Shown: piece by piece, positions 24,891 to 33,424 of the stretch
How positions within the stretch are numbered: the first letter of the stretch is position 1
How the letters are laid out: every line of letters begins with the position of its first letter
Assembly (NCBI GenBank): GCA_963747775.1
Contig: CAVVGT010000003.1
Coordinates: 310,001-374,000, forward strand
DNA from: JAGVSZ01 sp963747775
Lineage (GTDB): Bacteria > Pseudomonadota > Gammaproteobacteria > Burkholderiales > SG8-39
DNA length: 64,000 nucleotides
Reading direction: 5' to 3'
Translations under genes and position numbers: made by a program
Notes under the pieces: generated by a model
Database searches by the model: none
Told to the model about the DNA's origin: nothing
What the model saw: only the letters and a program-made list of their open reading frames with translations

Positions 24891-25424
24891 CTACAGCCCG
24901 AGGGTCGTCGCCGGGATCGCCGGCACCGAGCTCTGCCAGATTTCGTCGAAGCGCTCGCGCATCAGGCGCGCGTCCTTGTAGTCGTTGAGCGTGTAGACGC
25001 CGCGAGGTTGCGCCGCGACCGACCGCCGGACGAAGTGCTCCATGTCCGCGAGCACGAAGCAGTCCTGCACGCGTGCCGCCTCGCCTTCGCTCTGATGGAC
25101 GGCAATCGCGAAGCTGAAGTCGCGCACGAGATCGAGCATGCGCGGGCACCCGCGCTTCAGGTGCTCGGGGTCGTGAACCACGACGAAGAGACGATTGTCG
25201 GGACTCGCAAGCAGGAATTGGCGCAATGCCGCGTGGCGCACCGGAGCGTTGAGCTCGAGCTGGGCGCAGTCCGGATCGAACACGCGCAGCTCACGCCGCG
25301 CGGTTGCAAGCAGGCCGTCGAACGCTTCGAGGTACTGGCGTCGGCTGCCGATCAGCTCACGGCGCGGCTGCGGGATGACTTTTGCGAGATCGTCGGCGGC
25401 GCTGGGCATCGCGACTCCGCTCAT
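24891..25424 (-). CDS. Conserved hypothetical protein (DUF7931-like)
   Basis: This 177-residue soluble protein has an alternating strand/helix pattern: LATARRELRVFDPDCAQLELN, RHAALRQFLLASPDNRLFVVVHD and a C-terminal NDYKDARLMRERFDEIWQSS. It resembles the nuclease-like/phospholipase-D-like domain now called DUF7931, but a catalytic HxK motif is not obvious. The ATG at 25424 overlaps the stop of the cupin gene (ATGA), so the pair is translationally coupled. In related bacteria this protein often follows the cupin gene, to my recollection. Confidence 0.75.
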   Translation of the reverse strand: MSGVAMPSAADDLAKVIPQPRRELIGSRRQYLEAFDGLLATARRELRVFDPDCAQLELNAPVRHAALRQFLLASPDNRLFVVVHDPEHLKRGCPRMLDLVRDFSFAIAVHQSEGEAARVQDCFVLADMEHFVRRSVAAQPRGVYTLNDYKDARLMRERFDEIWQSSVPAIPATTLGL

Positions 25425-26593
25425 CGAGGCGCGGGAGCAAGGTATCCCGCTCGGTACCAAGTGTAGAGGAGCGCCGCACCCGGCGGTGTGATGAAATTCC
25501 GGGCCGGCAGCACGCGCTGGTCCGCAAGCCGGGTCAGCGCGGCGCGTGTCCCGGGCGGCGCGTCGACCGACTCGCCGTTGATGAACAGGCGATTCGCACG
25601 GTAGAGCATCCCGGTCGCCGGCGCGAGTGCGACGCCTCGTTGCGCGCACGCGCGGGAGAACGCCGCCGCCGCGAGCGGTCGTCGTGGCGGGACGAAGCAT
25701 ACGTGCGGTTTGGGCTCGGAGAGGTGGCGGCCAAGGAACTCGAGGACTTCACCGCGCGACCACCGCACCCGCTCGAGCATCCGGATGCACCCGGCAACGA
25801 GCCGGTCGTCGATTCGCCCGGGCGCGCGAGTCGGGGCCAGATCCGGATCCGCGTAGAGCGTGTCGGGCAACGCGAGGCGATCCTGGAGGAACCCGAGGAA
25901 CTCGCTGCCGAGTTCGCGCACCGAGAGTGCGCGGAAGCCGATCGAGTAAGTGAGGCACGGCTCCAGCGCCACGCCGTCGTGCGCCACGCCGGGCGGTAGA
26001 TAGAGCAGGTCGCCCGGCTCGAGGATCCACTCGCGGTTCGCCCGGAAGCGTTTGAGGATCTTCAACGGGGCGCGCGGATCGAGCTCGCGCGTGCCCTGTG
26101 TCGCGATCCGCCACCTTCGCCGGCCGCGTCCCTGCAGCAGGAACACGTCGTACGAGTCGACGTGCGGCCCGACGCCGCCGTCGGGCGCCGCGTAGCTCAC
26201 CATCACGTCGTCGAGACGCGCATACGGCGCGAACGCGAATCGCCGCATCATCCGGTCGGCCGCGGGTATGAAGTGGTTGAGGCCTTGAACCAGGAGCGTC
26301 CAGCGCCGGGCGGGCAGGGTGCGCAGGATCGCGGCGCGAAAGGGGCCGTGCCGCAGCTCCCAGCGCGTGCCGCGTCGCACGACGACGCGCGATTCGCAGT
26401 CGTCGCGCGCCGCGAGCCGAAAGAGATTGCTCACTGACACCGGATCCTGCAACCCCGGCCACGCGCCGCGCACCAGGAGCGGGCGTTTCTGCCAATAGCG
26501 GGTCAGGAACTCGCGCGCCGTGAGGCCGCCGAGCAGCGTGTGAATCGCGGGGACGTGCAAAGCGGCGGACACGGACGACCGGGAGGAGCGCAA
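25421..26593 (-). CDS. Cupin/JmjC-type oxygenase, RoxA (YcfD)-like
   Basis: This 390-residue Fe(II)/2-oxoglutarate oxygenase is similar to YcfD/RoxA, which hydroxylates an arginine in ribosomal protein L16. The N-terminus has FLTRYWQKRPLLVRGAWPG; the metal triad is HVD in GVGPHVDSYDVF and a later His in PPGVAHDG; the C-terminal winged-helix part is present. The start is uncertain: the frame begins with TTG 26593 and a GTG seven codons later (26572) is as good. No Shine-Dalgarno is clear for either. It is divergent from the RNA candidate at 26665. Confidence 0.88.
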   Translation of the reverse strand: MRSSRSSVSAALHVPAIHTLLGGLTAREFLTRYWQKRPLLVRGAWPGLQDPVSVSNLFRLAARDDCESRVVVRRGTRWELRHGPFRAAILRTLPARRWTLLVQGLNHFIPAADRMMRRFAFAPYARLDDVMVSYAAPDGGVGPHVDSYDVFLLQGRGRRRWRIATQGTRELDPRAPLKILKRFRANREWILEPGDLLYLPPGVAHDGVALEPCLTYSIGFRALSVRELGSEFLGFLQDRLALPDTLYADPDLAPTRAPGRIDDRLVAGCIRMLERVRWSRGEVLEFLGRHLSEPKPHVCFVPPRRPLAAAAFSRACAQRGVALAPATGMLYRANRLFINGESVDAPPGTRAALTRLADQRVLPARNFITPPGAALLYTWYRAGYLAPAPR

Positions 26594-26626
26594 AATGCAT
26601 TATAGGAGGCGTAATCGCACGCGCGG

Positions 26627-26658
26627 TTGACAACACGGGAAAGAAGTTGGTTTAGAAT
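26627..26658 (+). promoter_or_regulatory. Sigma-70-type promoter upstream of the RNA candidate
   Basis: A perfect -35 TTGACA (26627-26632) is followed by TTTAGAAT at 26651-26658. Taking TTTAGA as the -10 gives 18 bases spacing; TAGAAT gives 20. Strong -35 boxes are rare in this GC-rich window, so it stands out. Confidence 0.6.
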
Positions 26659-26664
26659 CGCCGC

Positions 26665-26850
26665 GACTTGGGAAAGCCGAGACGATCGCGACGTGAGGGC
26701 GCGAGGCAGCGCAAGCGGGCCCCTTGCTCTGCGTCTCGGTGCATAGCTGGACGAGCGAGGACATCGTGCAAACACGGCTTGCAATGCTCGACCCTGCCGC
26801 GGGACCCGCCCCGAGCGCGCGCGCGGGGCTCTCCGCGATCGTTTGCGCGG
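26665..26850 (+). ncRNA. ssrS: Structured RNA, candidate 6S RNA (SsrS)
   Basis: About 185 bases of non-coding sequence follow a strong promoter and can fold into a long rod. The ends close with a 10-bp stem, 26681-26690 with 26834-26843, continued by GAGGGC (26695-26700) with GCTCTC (26828-26833). A distal arm pairs CGAGC with GCTCG and TGCAA with TTGCA around 26752-26790. The 5' strand of the middle carries gcgcaagcgggcc, which matches the conserved tcgcaagcgggcc of E. coli 6S RNA at 12 of 13 bases. The size and a rod with central bubble fit 6S, which binds sigma-70 RNA polymerase. Identification is by eye only. No T-rich terminator is obvious. Confidence 0.5.
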
Positions 26851-26873
26851 CGCATTCCTAGAGACGCGCCCGC

Positions 26874-27341
26874 ATGCTCCAGCCGGGCCAGCCCGCACCG
26901 CCGTTCTCCCTGCCGGACGCCGACATGGAGACCGTCGCGCTCGGCGACTTCAAGGGCAAGAAGCACGTCGTCCTCTATTTCTATCCGAAGGACGGCACGC
27001 CGCCCTGCACGCGGCAGGCAATCGAGTTCAGCGATCACGAAGAGCACTTCGCGCAGCACGACTGCGTCGTGATCGGCGTCTCGTGCGACGACTGCCTCAC
27101 GCACGCGGAGTTCCGGGACGAGAACGGCATCTCGCTCACCCTGCTCGCCGACCCCGACGGCGACGTCTGCCGCGCCTACGGCGTGTGGCGCGACCCGGAA
27201 GCGAACGGGCAGCGCCGCAGCTGCATCGTCCGCTCCACCTTCGTCATCGACAAGCGCGGCAAGCTGCGGCATGCGCTCTACGGCGTGAACCCGAGGGGCC
27301 ACGCGTCCGAGGTGCTCGGCCTGGTCAAGCAGCTCTCGTGA
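26874..27341 (+). CDS. Peroxiredoxin (Bcp/PrxQ type)
   Basis: This 155-residue thioredoxin-fold peroxidase reduces peroxides. The active-site segment is YPKDGTPPCTRQA with peroxidatic Cys45; most Bcp proteins have TPGC. More Cys at about 64, 70 and 73 (VSCDDC) and later could serve as resolving residues. The end of the gene overlaps the FKBP start (GTGA), which suggests coupled expression of an oxidative-stress enzyme and a folding factor. Confidence 0.92.
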   Translation: MLQPGQPAPPFSLPDADMETVALGDFKGKKHVVLYFYPKDGTPPCTRQAIEFSDHEEHFAQHDCVVIGVSCDDCLTHAEFRDENGISLTLLADPDGDVCRAYGVWRDPEANGQRRSCIVRSTFVIDKRGKLRHALYGVNPRGHASEVLGLVKQLS

Positions 27342-27829
27342 GCGCGGTCAGCCGCGATAGAGTCGTCGCGATCGACCTCGAGCTCGCGGACTTCCAGGGC
27401 AACCTGATCCAGCAGTCGGAGCGCCCGATCCGGTATCTCCACGGCGGCTACGGCGAAGTCCTGCCCGCGCTCGAGCGCGCGCTGGAGGGCAAGCCAGTCG
27501 GTGCCCGCGTGACCGCCCGGCTGGAGCCGGAGGAAGCGTTCGGCGATTACGACGAGACGCTTCTGCGCGTGGAGCCGCGCGGCGATTTTCCCGACGAGCT
27601 GCAGGTGGGCATGCGCTTCGAGGGCGTTCCCGGCGGCGCGGACGACGAGACGATCTATACGGTGACCGACATCGCCGCGGGCAAGGTGGTGCTCGACGGC
27701 AACCACCCGCTCGCGGGGATCGGCGTGGAATTCCGCTGCACGGTGCGCGAGGTTCGCATTGCGACTGCGGAGGAGATCGCGCGCGGCGCCGCGGACGATC
27801 CCGACGGGTTGTCGCTCGAGATCGGCTGA
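27338..27829 (+). CDS. FKBP-type peptidyl-prolyl isomerase, SlyD-like
   Basis: This 163-residue protein has a split FKBP domain with an insert-in-flap region like SlyD/FkpB: YLHGGYGEVLPALERALEGKPVGARV, PEEAFGDYDETL and GNHPLAGIGVEF. The His-rich metal-binding tail of E. coli SlyD is absent. It should act as a cytosolic isomerase and chaperone. The start is GTG 27338, overlapping the peroxiredoxin stop; no other start gives the domain edge. Only 12 bp separate it from the convergent ABC gene. Confidence 0.9.
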   Translation: MSAVSRDRVVAIDLELADFQGNLIQQSERPIRYLHGGYGEVLPALERALEGKPVGARVTARLEPEEAFGDYDETLLRVEPRGDFPDELQVGMRFEGVPGGADDETIYTVTDIAAGKVVLDGNHPLAGIGVEFRCTVREVRIATAEEIARGAADDPDGLSLEIG

Positions 27830-27841
27830 GCCATAGGCCGC

Positions 27842-29596
27842 TCAGGCCCCGGCGAGCGCCATCCGGTCGCCTTCCGGCACGAACGTCACGCGGCGCGCGT
27901 GGAATGGCGCGACCGTCGGGCGGTGTGCGATGCTCACGATCGCCGCGCGCGGCAGCCGCGCGGTCAGGAGCTCGTAGAGCCGCCGCTCCGCCGCTTCGTC
28001 GAGCGAAGCGGTCGCCTCGTCGAGGAACAGCCACTCCGGGGCATGCAGCAGCGCGCGGGCGATGGCGAGCCGCTGCTGCTCGCCGCCCGACAGTCGCATG
28101 CTCCAGTTCTCGCGTTCGTCGAGCCGCGCCGCGAGGGCGTCCAGCCCGACGTCGGCGAGCGCCGACCTGATGGCGTTGTCGGAAAACTCCCCCGCGTGTC
28201 CGGGATACGCGACCGCGTCGCGCAGCGGCGCGATCGGGATGTACGGCTTCTGCGGCAGGAACAGCACGCGTGCGCCGCGCGGCACGCGGATTCTTCCGCG
28301 GCCGTACGGCCAGATGCCGGCGAGCGCGCGGAAGAGCGTGCTCTTGCCCGCGCCCGACGGGCCGGCGACGAGCACCCGCTCGCCGGGATCGATCGTGAAG
28401 GCCGTGTCCGCGAGGATCGTCCGGCCGTTGGTTTTTCCCCCACTCGGAAGCGCGAGGTCGAGGTGTTCGGCGCGCACCGCGCGGCCGTCGTCCGATTGCA
28501 CGTCGATCCCGCCGTGACGCGCCTGTTCCGCGGCCGCGTCCTCGAGCGCCCGATGGAACGTGAGCAGGCGGTCGACGCTCGCCCTCCAGTTCGCGAGCGT
28601 CGAGTAGTTGTTGACGAACCACGACAGCGAGCTCTGGACCTGCCCGAAGGCACTCGCGATCTGCGTGAGGCCGCCGAGCGGCACCGCGCCCGAGAAGTAG
28701 CGGTGCCCGGCGACGAAATAGGGGAACACGATCGCGACCTGGTTGTACCCGACCGTGAAGACGTTGAGACGCTTCGTGTAGCGCATCAGCCCCCACCAGT
28801 TGCCGCGGATCCACTCGATCCGTTCCAGCAAGGCCGTCTTCTCGGGCGCCTCGCCGCGATAGAGCGCGACGCCTTCCGCGTTCTCGCGGAGGCGCACGAG
28901 CGAATAGCGGAAGTCCGCCTCGTAGCGCTCCTGCATGAAATTCAGGCCGATCAGGCGGCGGCCGACGTAGTGGGTCAGCACGCTGCCCAGGACCGCGTAG
29001 AGCAGCGCCGCCCACAGCAGATAGCCGGGCACGGACATCGCGTTCGCGCCGAGCTTCAGGGGCAGCGCGCCGGAGAGGTTCCACAAGATCACCGCGAAGG
29101 AGGCGAGCGTGACCGCTTCGCGAATCAGGCCGAGCACGAGACTGAGGGTGCCGGAGGTGAACAAGCGCAGGTCCTCGGCGATGCGCTGGTCGGGGTTGTC
29201 GGTGCCGCGGCTCTCCAGCTCGAGGCGGTAGTACACCTGGTTGCCGAGCCAGTCGCCGAGATACTGCTTTGTCAGCCAGATCCGCCAGCGCATCTGCAGC
29301 ATCTGCTCGAGGTAGGTCTCGTAGACCACCGCGGCGATGTAGAGCGCCGCGATGTAGCAGAAGTACACGAGGAGGACGAAAAAGTCGCGCTCGTCCTTCT
29401 GCTCGAGCGCGTTGAAGAACTGCCGGTTCCAGTCGTTGAGCAGCACCAGCAGGTAGACGGTGGAGAGCGACAGCGTCACGATCGCCGCGAGCAGCGCCCA
29501 GGCGCGCCACTTCTCCTCCGAGCGCCAGTAGGGCGACGCGAGCTTCCAGACGTTGCCGAGAAAGGTGCGTGCGTTGATCAGGACGCCGGTATCCAT
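27842..29596 (-). CDS. ABC transporter, SbmA/BacA-like membrane domain fused to ATPase (YddA type)
   Basis: This 584-residue protein has an N-terminal membrane domain of the SbmA/BacA_N family (several helices in residues 30-330; WRIWLTKQYLGDWL, DNPDQRIAEDLR and NNYSTLANWRASVDRL signatures). A nucleotide-binding domain follows, with Walker A GPSGAGKST, signature LSGGEQQR, Walker B LFLDEATASLDE and switch AHRPT. It works as a homodimer. Substrates of this family include peptides, cobalamin or very-long-chain acyl compounds, so none can be assigned. The ATG at 29596 has GGAGG a short distance upstream. Confidence 0.93.
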   Translation of the reverse strand: MDTGVLINARTFLGNVWKLASPYWRSEEKWRAWALLAAIVTLSLSTVYLLVLLNDWNRQFFNALEQKDERDFFVLLVYFCYIAALYIAAVVYETYLEQMLQMRWRIWLTKQYLGDWLGNQVYYRLELESRGTDNPDQRIAEDLRLFTSGTLSLVLGLIREAVTLASFAVILWNLSGALPLKLGANAMSVPGYLLWAALLYAVLGSVLTHYVGRRLIGLNFMQERYEADFRYSLVRLRENAEGVALYRGEAPEKTALLERIEWIRGNWWGLMRYTKRLNVFTVGYNQVAIVFPYFVAGHRYFSGAVPLGGLTQIASAFGQVQSSLSWFVNNYSTLANWRASVDRLLTFHRALEDAAAEQARHGGIDVQSDDGRAVRAEHLDLALPSGGKTNGRTILADTAFTIDPGERVLVAGPSGAGKSTLFRALAGIWPYGRGRIRVPRGARVLFLPQKPYIPIAPLRDAVAYPGHAGEFSDNAIRSALADVGLDALAARLDERENWSMRLSGGEQQRLAIARALLHAPEWLFLDEATASLDEAAERRLYELLTARLPRAAIVSIAHRPTVAPFHARRVTFVPEGDRMALAGA

Positions 29597-29651
29597 GCGG
29601 AGGAGGCTCCGAGAGAGAAAGGCAGGAAAAGGAAGAAACCGAACGGCGCGG

Positions 29652-31148
29652 CTAGGCCGCGCGCCCCGCGCGATTCGCCAGCTCGCGCGCGACGTCGATC
29701 AGCTCGCCCGCGGTGAGTCCGACCGGTCCCACGCCGCGCGCGACGAGCGCATCGGCCGCGGCGCCGTGCAGGTGCACCCCGGCGATCAGCGCGTCTTCGG
29801 GCGAAAGCCCCTGTGCGGCGAGTGCGCCGACCAAGCCGGTCAGCACGTCGCCCATGCCGGCGCTCGCCATGCCGGGATTGCCCGACGCGTTGATCCACCA
29901 GGGGCCGTCCGGTGCGGCGATCACGGTGCCGTTGCCCTTCAAGGCGACGTAGCTCTTCAACGCGGTCGCGAGCCGCTGGGCCGCGCCGATCCGGTCGGCC
30001 TGCACGTCCTGCGTCGCGACTCCGAGCAGCCGCGCGCATTCCGCGGGATGCGGCGTCAGCAGCGTCGGTTGCTTGCGCGCGTGCACTGCCGACTGGAGCA
30101 CCGTGTATGTCGCGATCAGGTTCAGGGCATCGGCGTCCAGGACGAGCGGGACGTCCATGCGCAGCACGTGCGCAAGCAGGCGCTGGGCGGCGGCGTCGGT
30201 GCCCATGCCCGGGCCCGCGGCGATCGCGGTGAGGGGCACATCGGCGAGGAGCGGCTCGGGCTTGCGCAGCATGAGCTCGGGCTGCGCGGAGTCGACATTC
30301 GGCGGTTGGTCGGTCAGCAGGCCGAGGAACACCTTGCCCGCGCCGAGCCGAATCGCCGCTCGCCCCGCGAGGAGCGCGGCGCCGACCATCCCCGCGGCCC
30401 CGCCGAGAATGCCCAGGCTGCCGGCGAGCCCCTTGTGGAAGTTCTTCGGGCGGTCGAGGAGCGGAGCGGCGAGCAGCGCCTCGGTCACGAGATGGCCGTC
30501 CGGCGGGTGCAGCGCTGCGGCGTCGACTCCGAGCGTCGCGAGCGCGATCTCGCCGCAGCAGTCCGGCCCGTCGAGCGTGTAGAGTCCGGGCTTGCGCGCG
30601 ATGAAGGTGATCGTGTGCGTGGCCCGGAACGCGGCTCCCGGCGCCGCGCCGGTGTCGGCGTTGACGCCGCTCGCGATGTCGAGCGCGAGCTTGCGGCCCG
30701 GCAGCGCATTCGCCGCGTCGATCAGGCGCGCCGACGCACCGCTCGCCGCGCGCGCGAGCCCGATGCCGAACAGCCCGTCGACGACGAGGTCGTAGCGCGC
30801 GCCTGCCGGGATCGATTGCAGCAGGCGTCCGTCGACCGCGCTCCACTTCGCGAGCGCCGCGGCGGCATCGTGGGAAAGCTTCGCCGCCTCGCCGGCGAAC
30901 ACGACGTCGACGCGATAGAACCAGCGTTTCAGGTGCGTGGCGACCTCGAACGCGTCGCCACCGTTGTTCCCCGGTCCGGCGAGTACGAGGACACTGCGAC
31001 CGCTCGCGCCCGCGAGCTCCCGCGCGAGCTCCGCGGCGGCGAGGCCCGCCCGCTCCATCAGCGGCACACCGGGATCGTGCTTCAGCGCGGCCGTCTCGAG
31101 CGCGCGGACACCGGCGGTGAGATAGAGAGCGGGCAGCGCGGCGGGCAT
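29652..31148 (-). CDS. nnr: Bifunctional NAD(P)HX epimerase/dehydratase
   Basis: This 498-residue fusion of YjeF_N (epimerase, residues about 1-210) and carbohydrate-kinase-like NnrD (dehydratase, about 225-490) repairs hydrated NAD(P)H. N-terminal motifs are LVLAGPGNNGGDAFEVA and VVDGLFGIGL. C-terminal motifs are FHKGLAGSLGILGGAAGMVGAALLAGRAAIRLGAGKVF, the LTPHPAECARLL segment, KGNGTVIA and the catalytic GNPGMASAGMGDVLTG. Length is normal. It lies just before the ABC gene on the same strand, 55 bp apart. Confidence 0.95.
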   Translation of the reverse strand: MPAALPALYLTAGVRALETAALKHDPGVPLMERAGLAAAELARELAGASGRSVLVLAGPGNNGGDAFEVATHLKRWFYRVDVVFAGEAAKLSHDAAAALAKWSAVDGRLLQSIPAGARYDLVVDGLFGIGLARAASGASARLIDAANALPGRKLALDIASGVNADTGAAPGAAFRATHTITFIARKPGLYTLDGPDCCGEIALATLGVDAAALHPPDGHLVTEALLAAPLLDRPKNFHKGLAGSLGILGGAAGMVGAALLAGRAAIRLGAGKVFLGLLTDQPPNVDSAQPELMLRKPEPLLADVPLTAIAAGPGMGTDAAAQRLLAHVLRMDVPLVLDADALNLIATYTVLQSAVHARKQPTLLTPHPAECARLLGVATQDVQADRIGAAQRLATALKSYVALKGNGTVIAAPDGPWWINASGNPGMASAGMGDVLTGLVGALAAQGLSPEDALIAGVHLHGAAADALVARGVGPVGLTAGELIDVARELANRAGRAA

Positions 31149-31176
31149 CGTCGCGCGCAGTTTAGCCGAGCGCCGC

Positions 31177-31477
31177 CTAGTCGCAGCGCTCGAGCGTCAG
31201 GCCTTCCAGGTCGATGCCCGGCTGCAGCCCGACGACGAGGCGAGCGAGAAGATGCCCGGAGCCGCACGCCATCGACCAGCGCTGCGCGCCATGCCCCACG
31301 TTCGGGAACTCGGCGAGGTAGTGTACGGTCGTCACCCCGATGATCCCCGCGCCGAGTCTACGAGGACTTTCATTCAGTCCAGAGCGCGCCTCGGAGCGAC
31401 GCTGTGCCAGCCCGCCGCGCGGGTATGGGATGCGGCGGGCGGTCGATTGGCCCCGCGCCGAGGACGAGGACCTTCAT
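31177..31477 (-). pseudogene. Scrambled relic of D-amino acid dehydrogenase (dadA)
   Basis: Three dadA-like pieces lie in order on the minus strand. At 31477 ATGAAGGTCCTCGTCCTCGG encodes MKVLVLGAG and then breaks off. At 31373 a second start, ATGAAAGTCCTCGTA, has a two-base insertion and then gives LGAGIIGVTTVHYLAE. This joins without warning to the C-terminal end of DadA, FPNVGHGAQRWSMACGSGHLLARL...LEGL, with a stop at 31177. About 350 central residues are missing. Two 5' ends and one 3' end suggest at least a duplication and a deletion. No function is possible, but the relic shows that D-amino acid oxidation once belonged to this locus. Confidence 0.8.
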
Positions 31478-31484
31478 CGCAACG

Positions 31485-32789
31485 CTACTTCGACATCATC
31501 TGCTCCGGCAGCCACGTCACCAGGCCGGGGAAGAAATAGGTCAGCAGAACCGCGACGATCATCAGGTAGAACATGGGCAGCGTGGCCTTGGCAATCCACG
31601 TAATTTGCCTCTTCGTCATTCCTTGCAGCACGAACAGGTTGAAGCCGACCGGCGGCGTGATTTGCGCCATCTCCACAACCAGCACGACGAAAATTCCGAA
31701 CCAGATGAGATCGATGCCGGCCTTCTGGACCGTGGGCAGGATCACGCCCATCGTCAGCACCACCATCGAGATGCCGTCGAGGAAGCAGCCGAGGACTACG
31801 AAGAACACCATCAGCGCCATCAGCAGCCAGAACTTCGACAGGCCGAGCGAGCTGATCCACTCGGCAAGATGGCGCGGCAGGCCAATGTAGCCCATCGCCA
31901 GAGTGAGGAAGGATGCGCCGGAGAGAATGAGCGCGATCATGCAGTAGAGCCGCGTCGCGCCCAGCAGACTGACACGGAAAGTCTCCCACGTGAGCGAGCG
32001 CTGCGCCGCCGACACCACCAGCGAGCCGACCACGCCGAAGGCTGCCGCTTCGGTCGCGGTCGCGATGCCGGTGTAGATCGAGCCGAGCACGAGCAGGATC
32101 AGGATCACGACCGGAATGAGGTTGCGCGAGGCGTACAGCTTCTGCGCGAAGGTCGTCCGTTCGGTCGGCACCGGCACCTGCCCGGGGTTGAGCAGCGCCC
32201 AGACGATCACGTAGCCCATGAAGAGTAGCGCGAGCAGGATGCCCGGCACGATGCCCGCGATGAACAGCCGCGCGATCGACACTTCGGCCGTCACACCGTA
32301 CACGATCATGATGATCGAGGGCGGGATGAGGAGGCCGAGAGTGCCCGCACCGGCGAGCGTGCCGATCACCTTTGTGTCCGGATAGCCCCGCCCCAACAGC
32401 TCGGGGAGCGTCATTTTGCCGATCGTGGCGCACGTCGCGGCCGACGAGCCCGATACCGCCGCAAAGATCGCGCAGCCGATGATGTTGGTGTGCAGGAGGC
32501 GACCCGGCAGGCGTTCCATCCACGGCGCGAGCCCGCGGAACATGTCCTCCGACAGCCGGGTGCGGAACAGGATCTCGCCCATCCAGATGAACAGCGGCAG
32601 CGCGGTGAGGGTCCAGCTCGACGACGAACCCCAGATCGTGACCGCCATCGCGTCCCCGACCGGGCGGGTGGTGAAGAGCTCCATGCCGATGAAGGCGACG
32701 CCGACCAGCGCGAGCCCGATCCAGACGCCTGTCCCCAGCAGCAGGAACAGAAATGCGATGAGCAGCGCGGTGATGCCGAAGTCGCTCAT
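31485..32789 (-). CDS. TRAP transporter large permease (DctM)
   Basis: This 434-residue membrane protein has about 12 hydrophobic segments and DctM signatures: NIIGCAIFAAVSGSSAATCATIGKMTLPEL, GTLGLLIPPSIIMIVYG, EAAAFGVVGS and the conserved late segment VEMAQITPPVGFNLFVLQG. It forms the sodium-driven transport channel with the small permease. ATG 32789 overlaps the upstream stop (ATGA). The stop is eight bases from the dadA relic's first start. Confidence 0.95.
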   Translation of the reverse strand: MSDFGITALLIAFLFLLLGTGVWIGLALVGVAFIGMELFTTRPVGDAMAVTIWGSSSSWTLTALPLFIWMGEILFRTRLSEDMFRGLAPWMERLPGRLLHTNIIGCAIFAAVSGSSAATCATIGKMTLPELLGRGYPDTKVIGTLAGAGTLGLLIPPSIIMIVYGVTAEVSIARLFIAGIVPGILLALLFMGYVIVWALLNPGQVPVPTERTTFAQKLYASRNLIPVVILILLVLGSIYTGIATATEAAAFGVVGSLVVSAAQRSLTWETFRVSLLGATRLYCMIALILSGASFLTLAMGYIGLPRHLAEWISSLGLSKFWLLMALMVFFVVLGCFLDGISMVVLTMGVILPTVQKAGIDLIWFGIFVVLVVEMAQITPPVGFNLFVLQGMTKRQITWIAKATLPMFYLMIVAVLLTYFFPGLVTWLPEQMMSK

Positions 32790-33295
32790 TCGATCCGCGC
32801 CGGCTCGTCGCCCGCCTCCTGTTCGTGACCGTCGCGCAGGACGGCGACGAACGCGTCCGCGAACGCGACGCAGAGAATCACCGTTCCAAATGCCATGGCG
32901 AGCTGCGGGATCCAGAGCGGCGTGGCGTCGTTGCCGGTGGAGATGTCGTTGAACGTGCGCGACTGCCAGGCGAGCCGGACGGAGTAGTACGCGAGGATCC
33001 CGGAGAGGGCGAGGGCGAACAGGTGGCACCAGATCTCGAGCGCTTTCCGCGCCGCGGGCGGCACGTGGCTCAAGAGCAGCGTGACGCGGATGTGCTCGTT
33101 TCGCCGCAGCGTGTAGGCGAGGGCGAGGAACCCGGCCGCCGCCATGCAGTAACCGGCGTACGCGTCGGTGCCGCGGACGTGGAAGTCGAGGAGGCGGCCG
33201 AAGATCCCGAGCAGCACAAACACGAGCGTGCCGATCATGAACACCGCGGCGAGCCAGCCGGCGGCTTCGTATAGGCGATCGAGCCAGGTTCGCAT
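32786..33295 (-). CDS. TRAP transporter small permease (DctQ)
   Basis: This 169-residue protein has four membrane helices typical of DctQ and the motif RNEHIRVTLLL after helix two. GGGAGG lies upstream of ATG 33295. It pairs with the overlapping DctM gene. The periplasmic binding protein gene is 129 bp upstream on the same strand, giving the order P-Q-M. Confidence 0.92.
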   Translation of the reverse strand: MRTWLDRLYEAAGWLAAVFMIGTLVFVLLGIFGRLLDFHVRGTDAYAGYCMAAAGFLALAYTLRRNEHIRVTLLLSHVPPAARKALEIWCHLFALALSGILAYYSVRLAWQSRTFNDISTGNDATPLWIPQLAMAFGTVILCVAFADAFVAVLRDGHEQEAGDEPARIE

Positions 33296-33424
33296 GAGCC
33301 CGCGTCTCCCTCCCTGAGTCACGACGAGCGCGGGCCGGCGTGTGCTGTGGGCTGCGACCGGCCCGCGGGGCGGCCGCAGCGCCCGGGTCCCGGCTTGCGC
33401 CCGAAGGACCCCGCTACATGCGGG

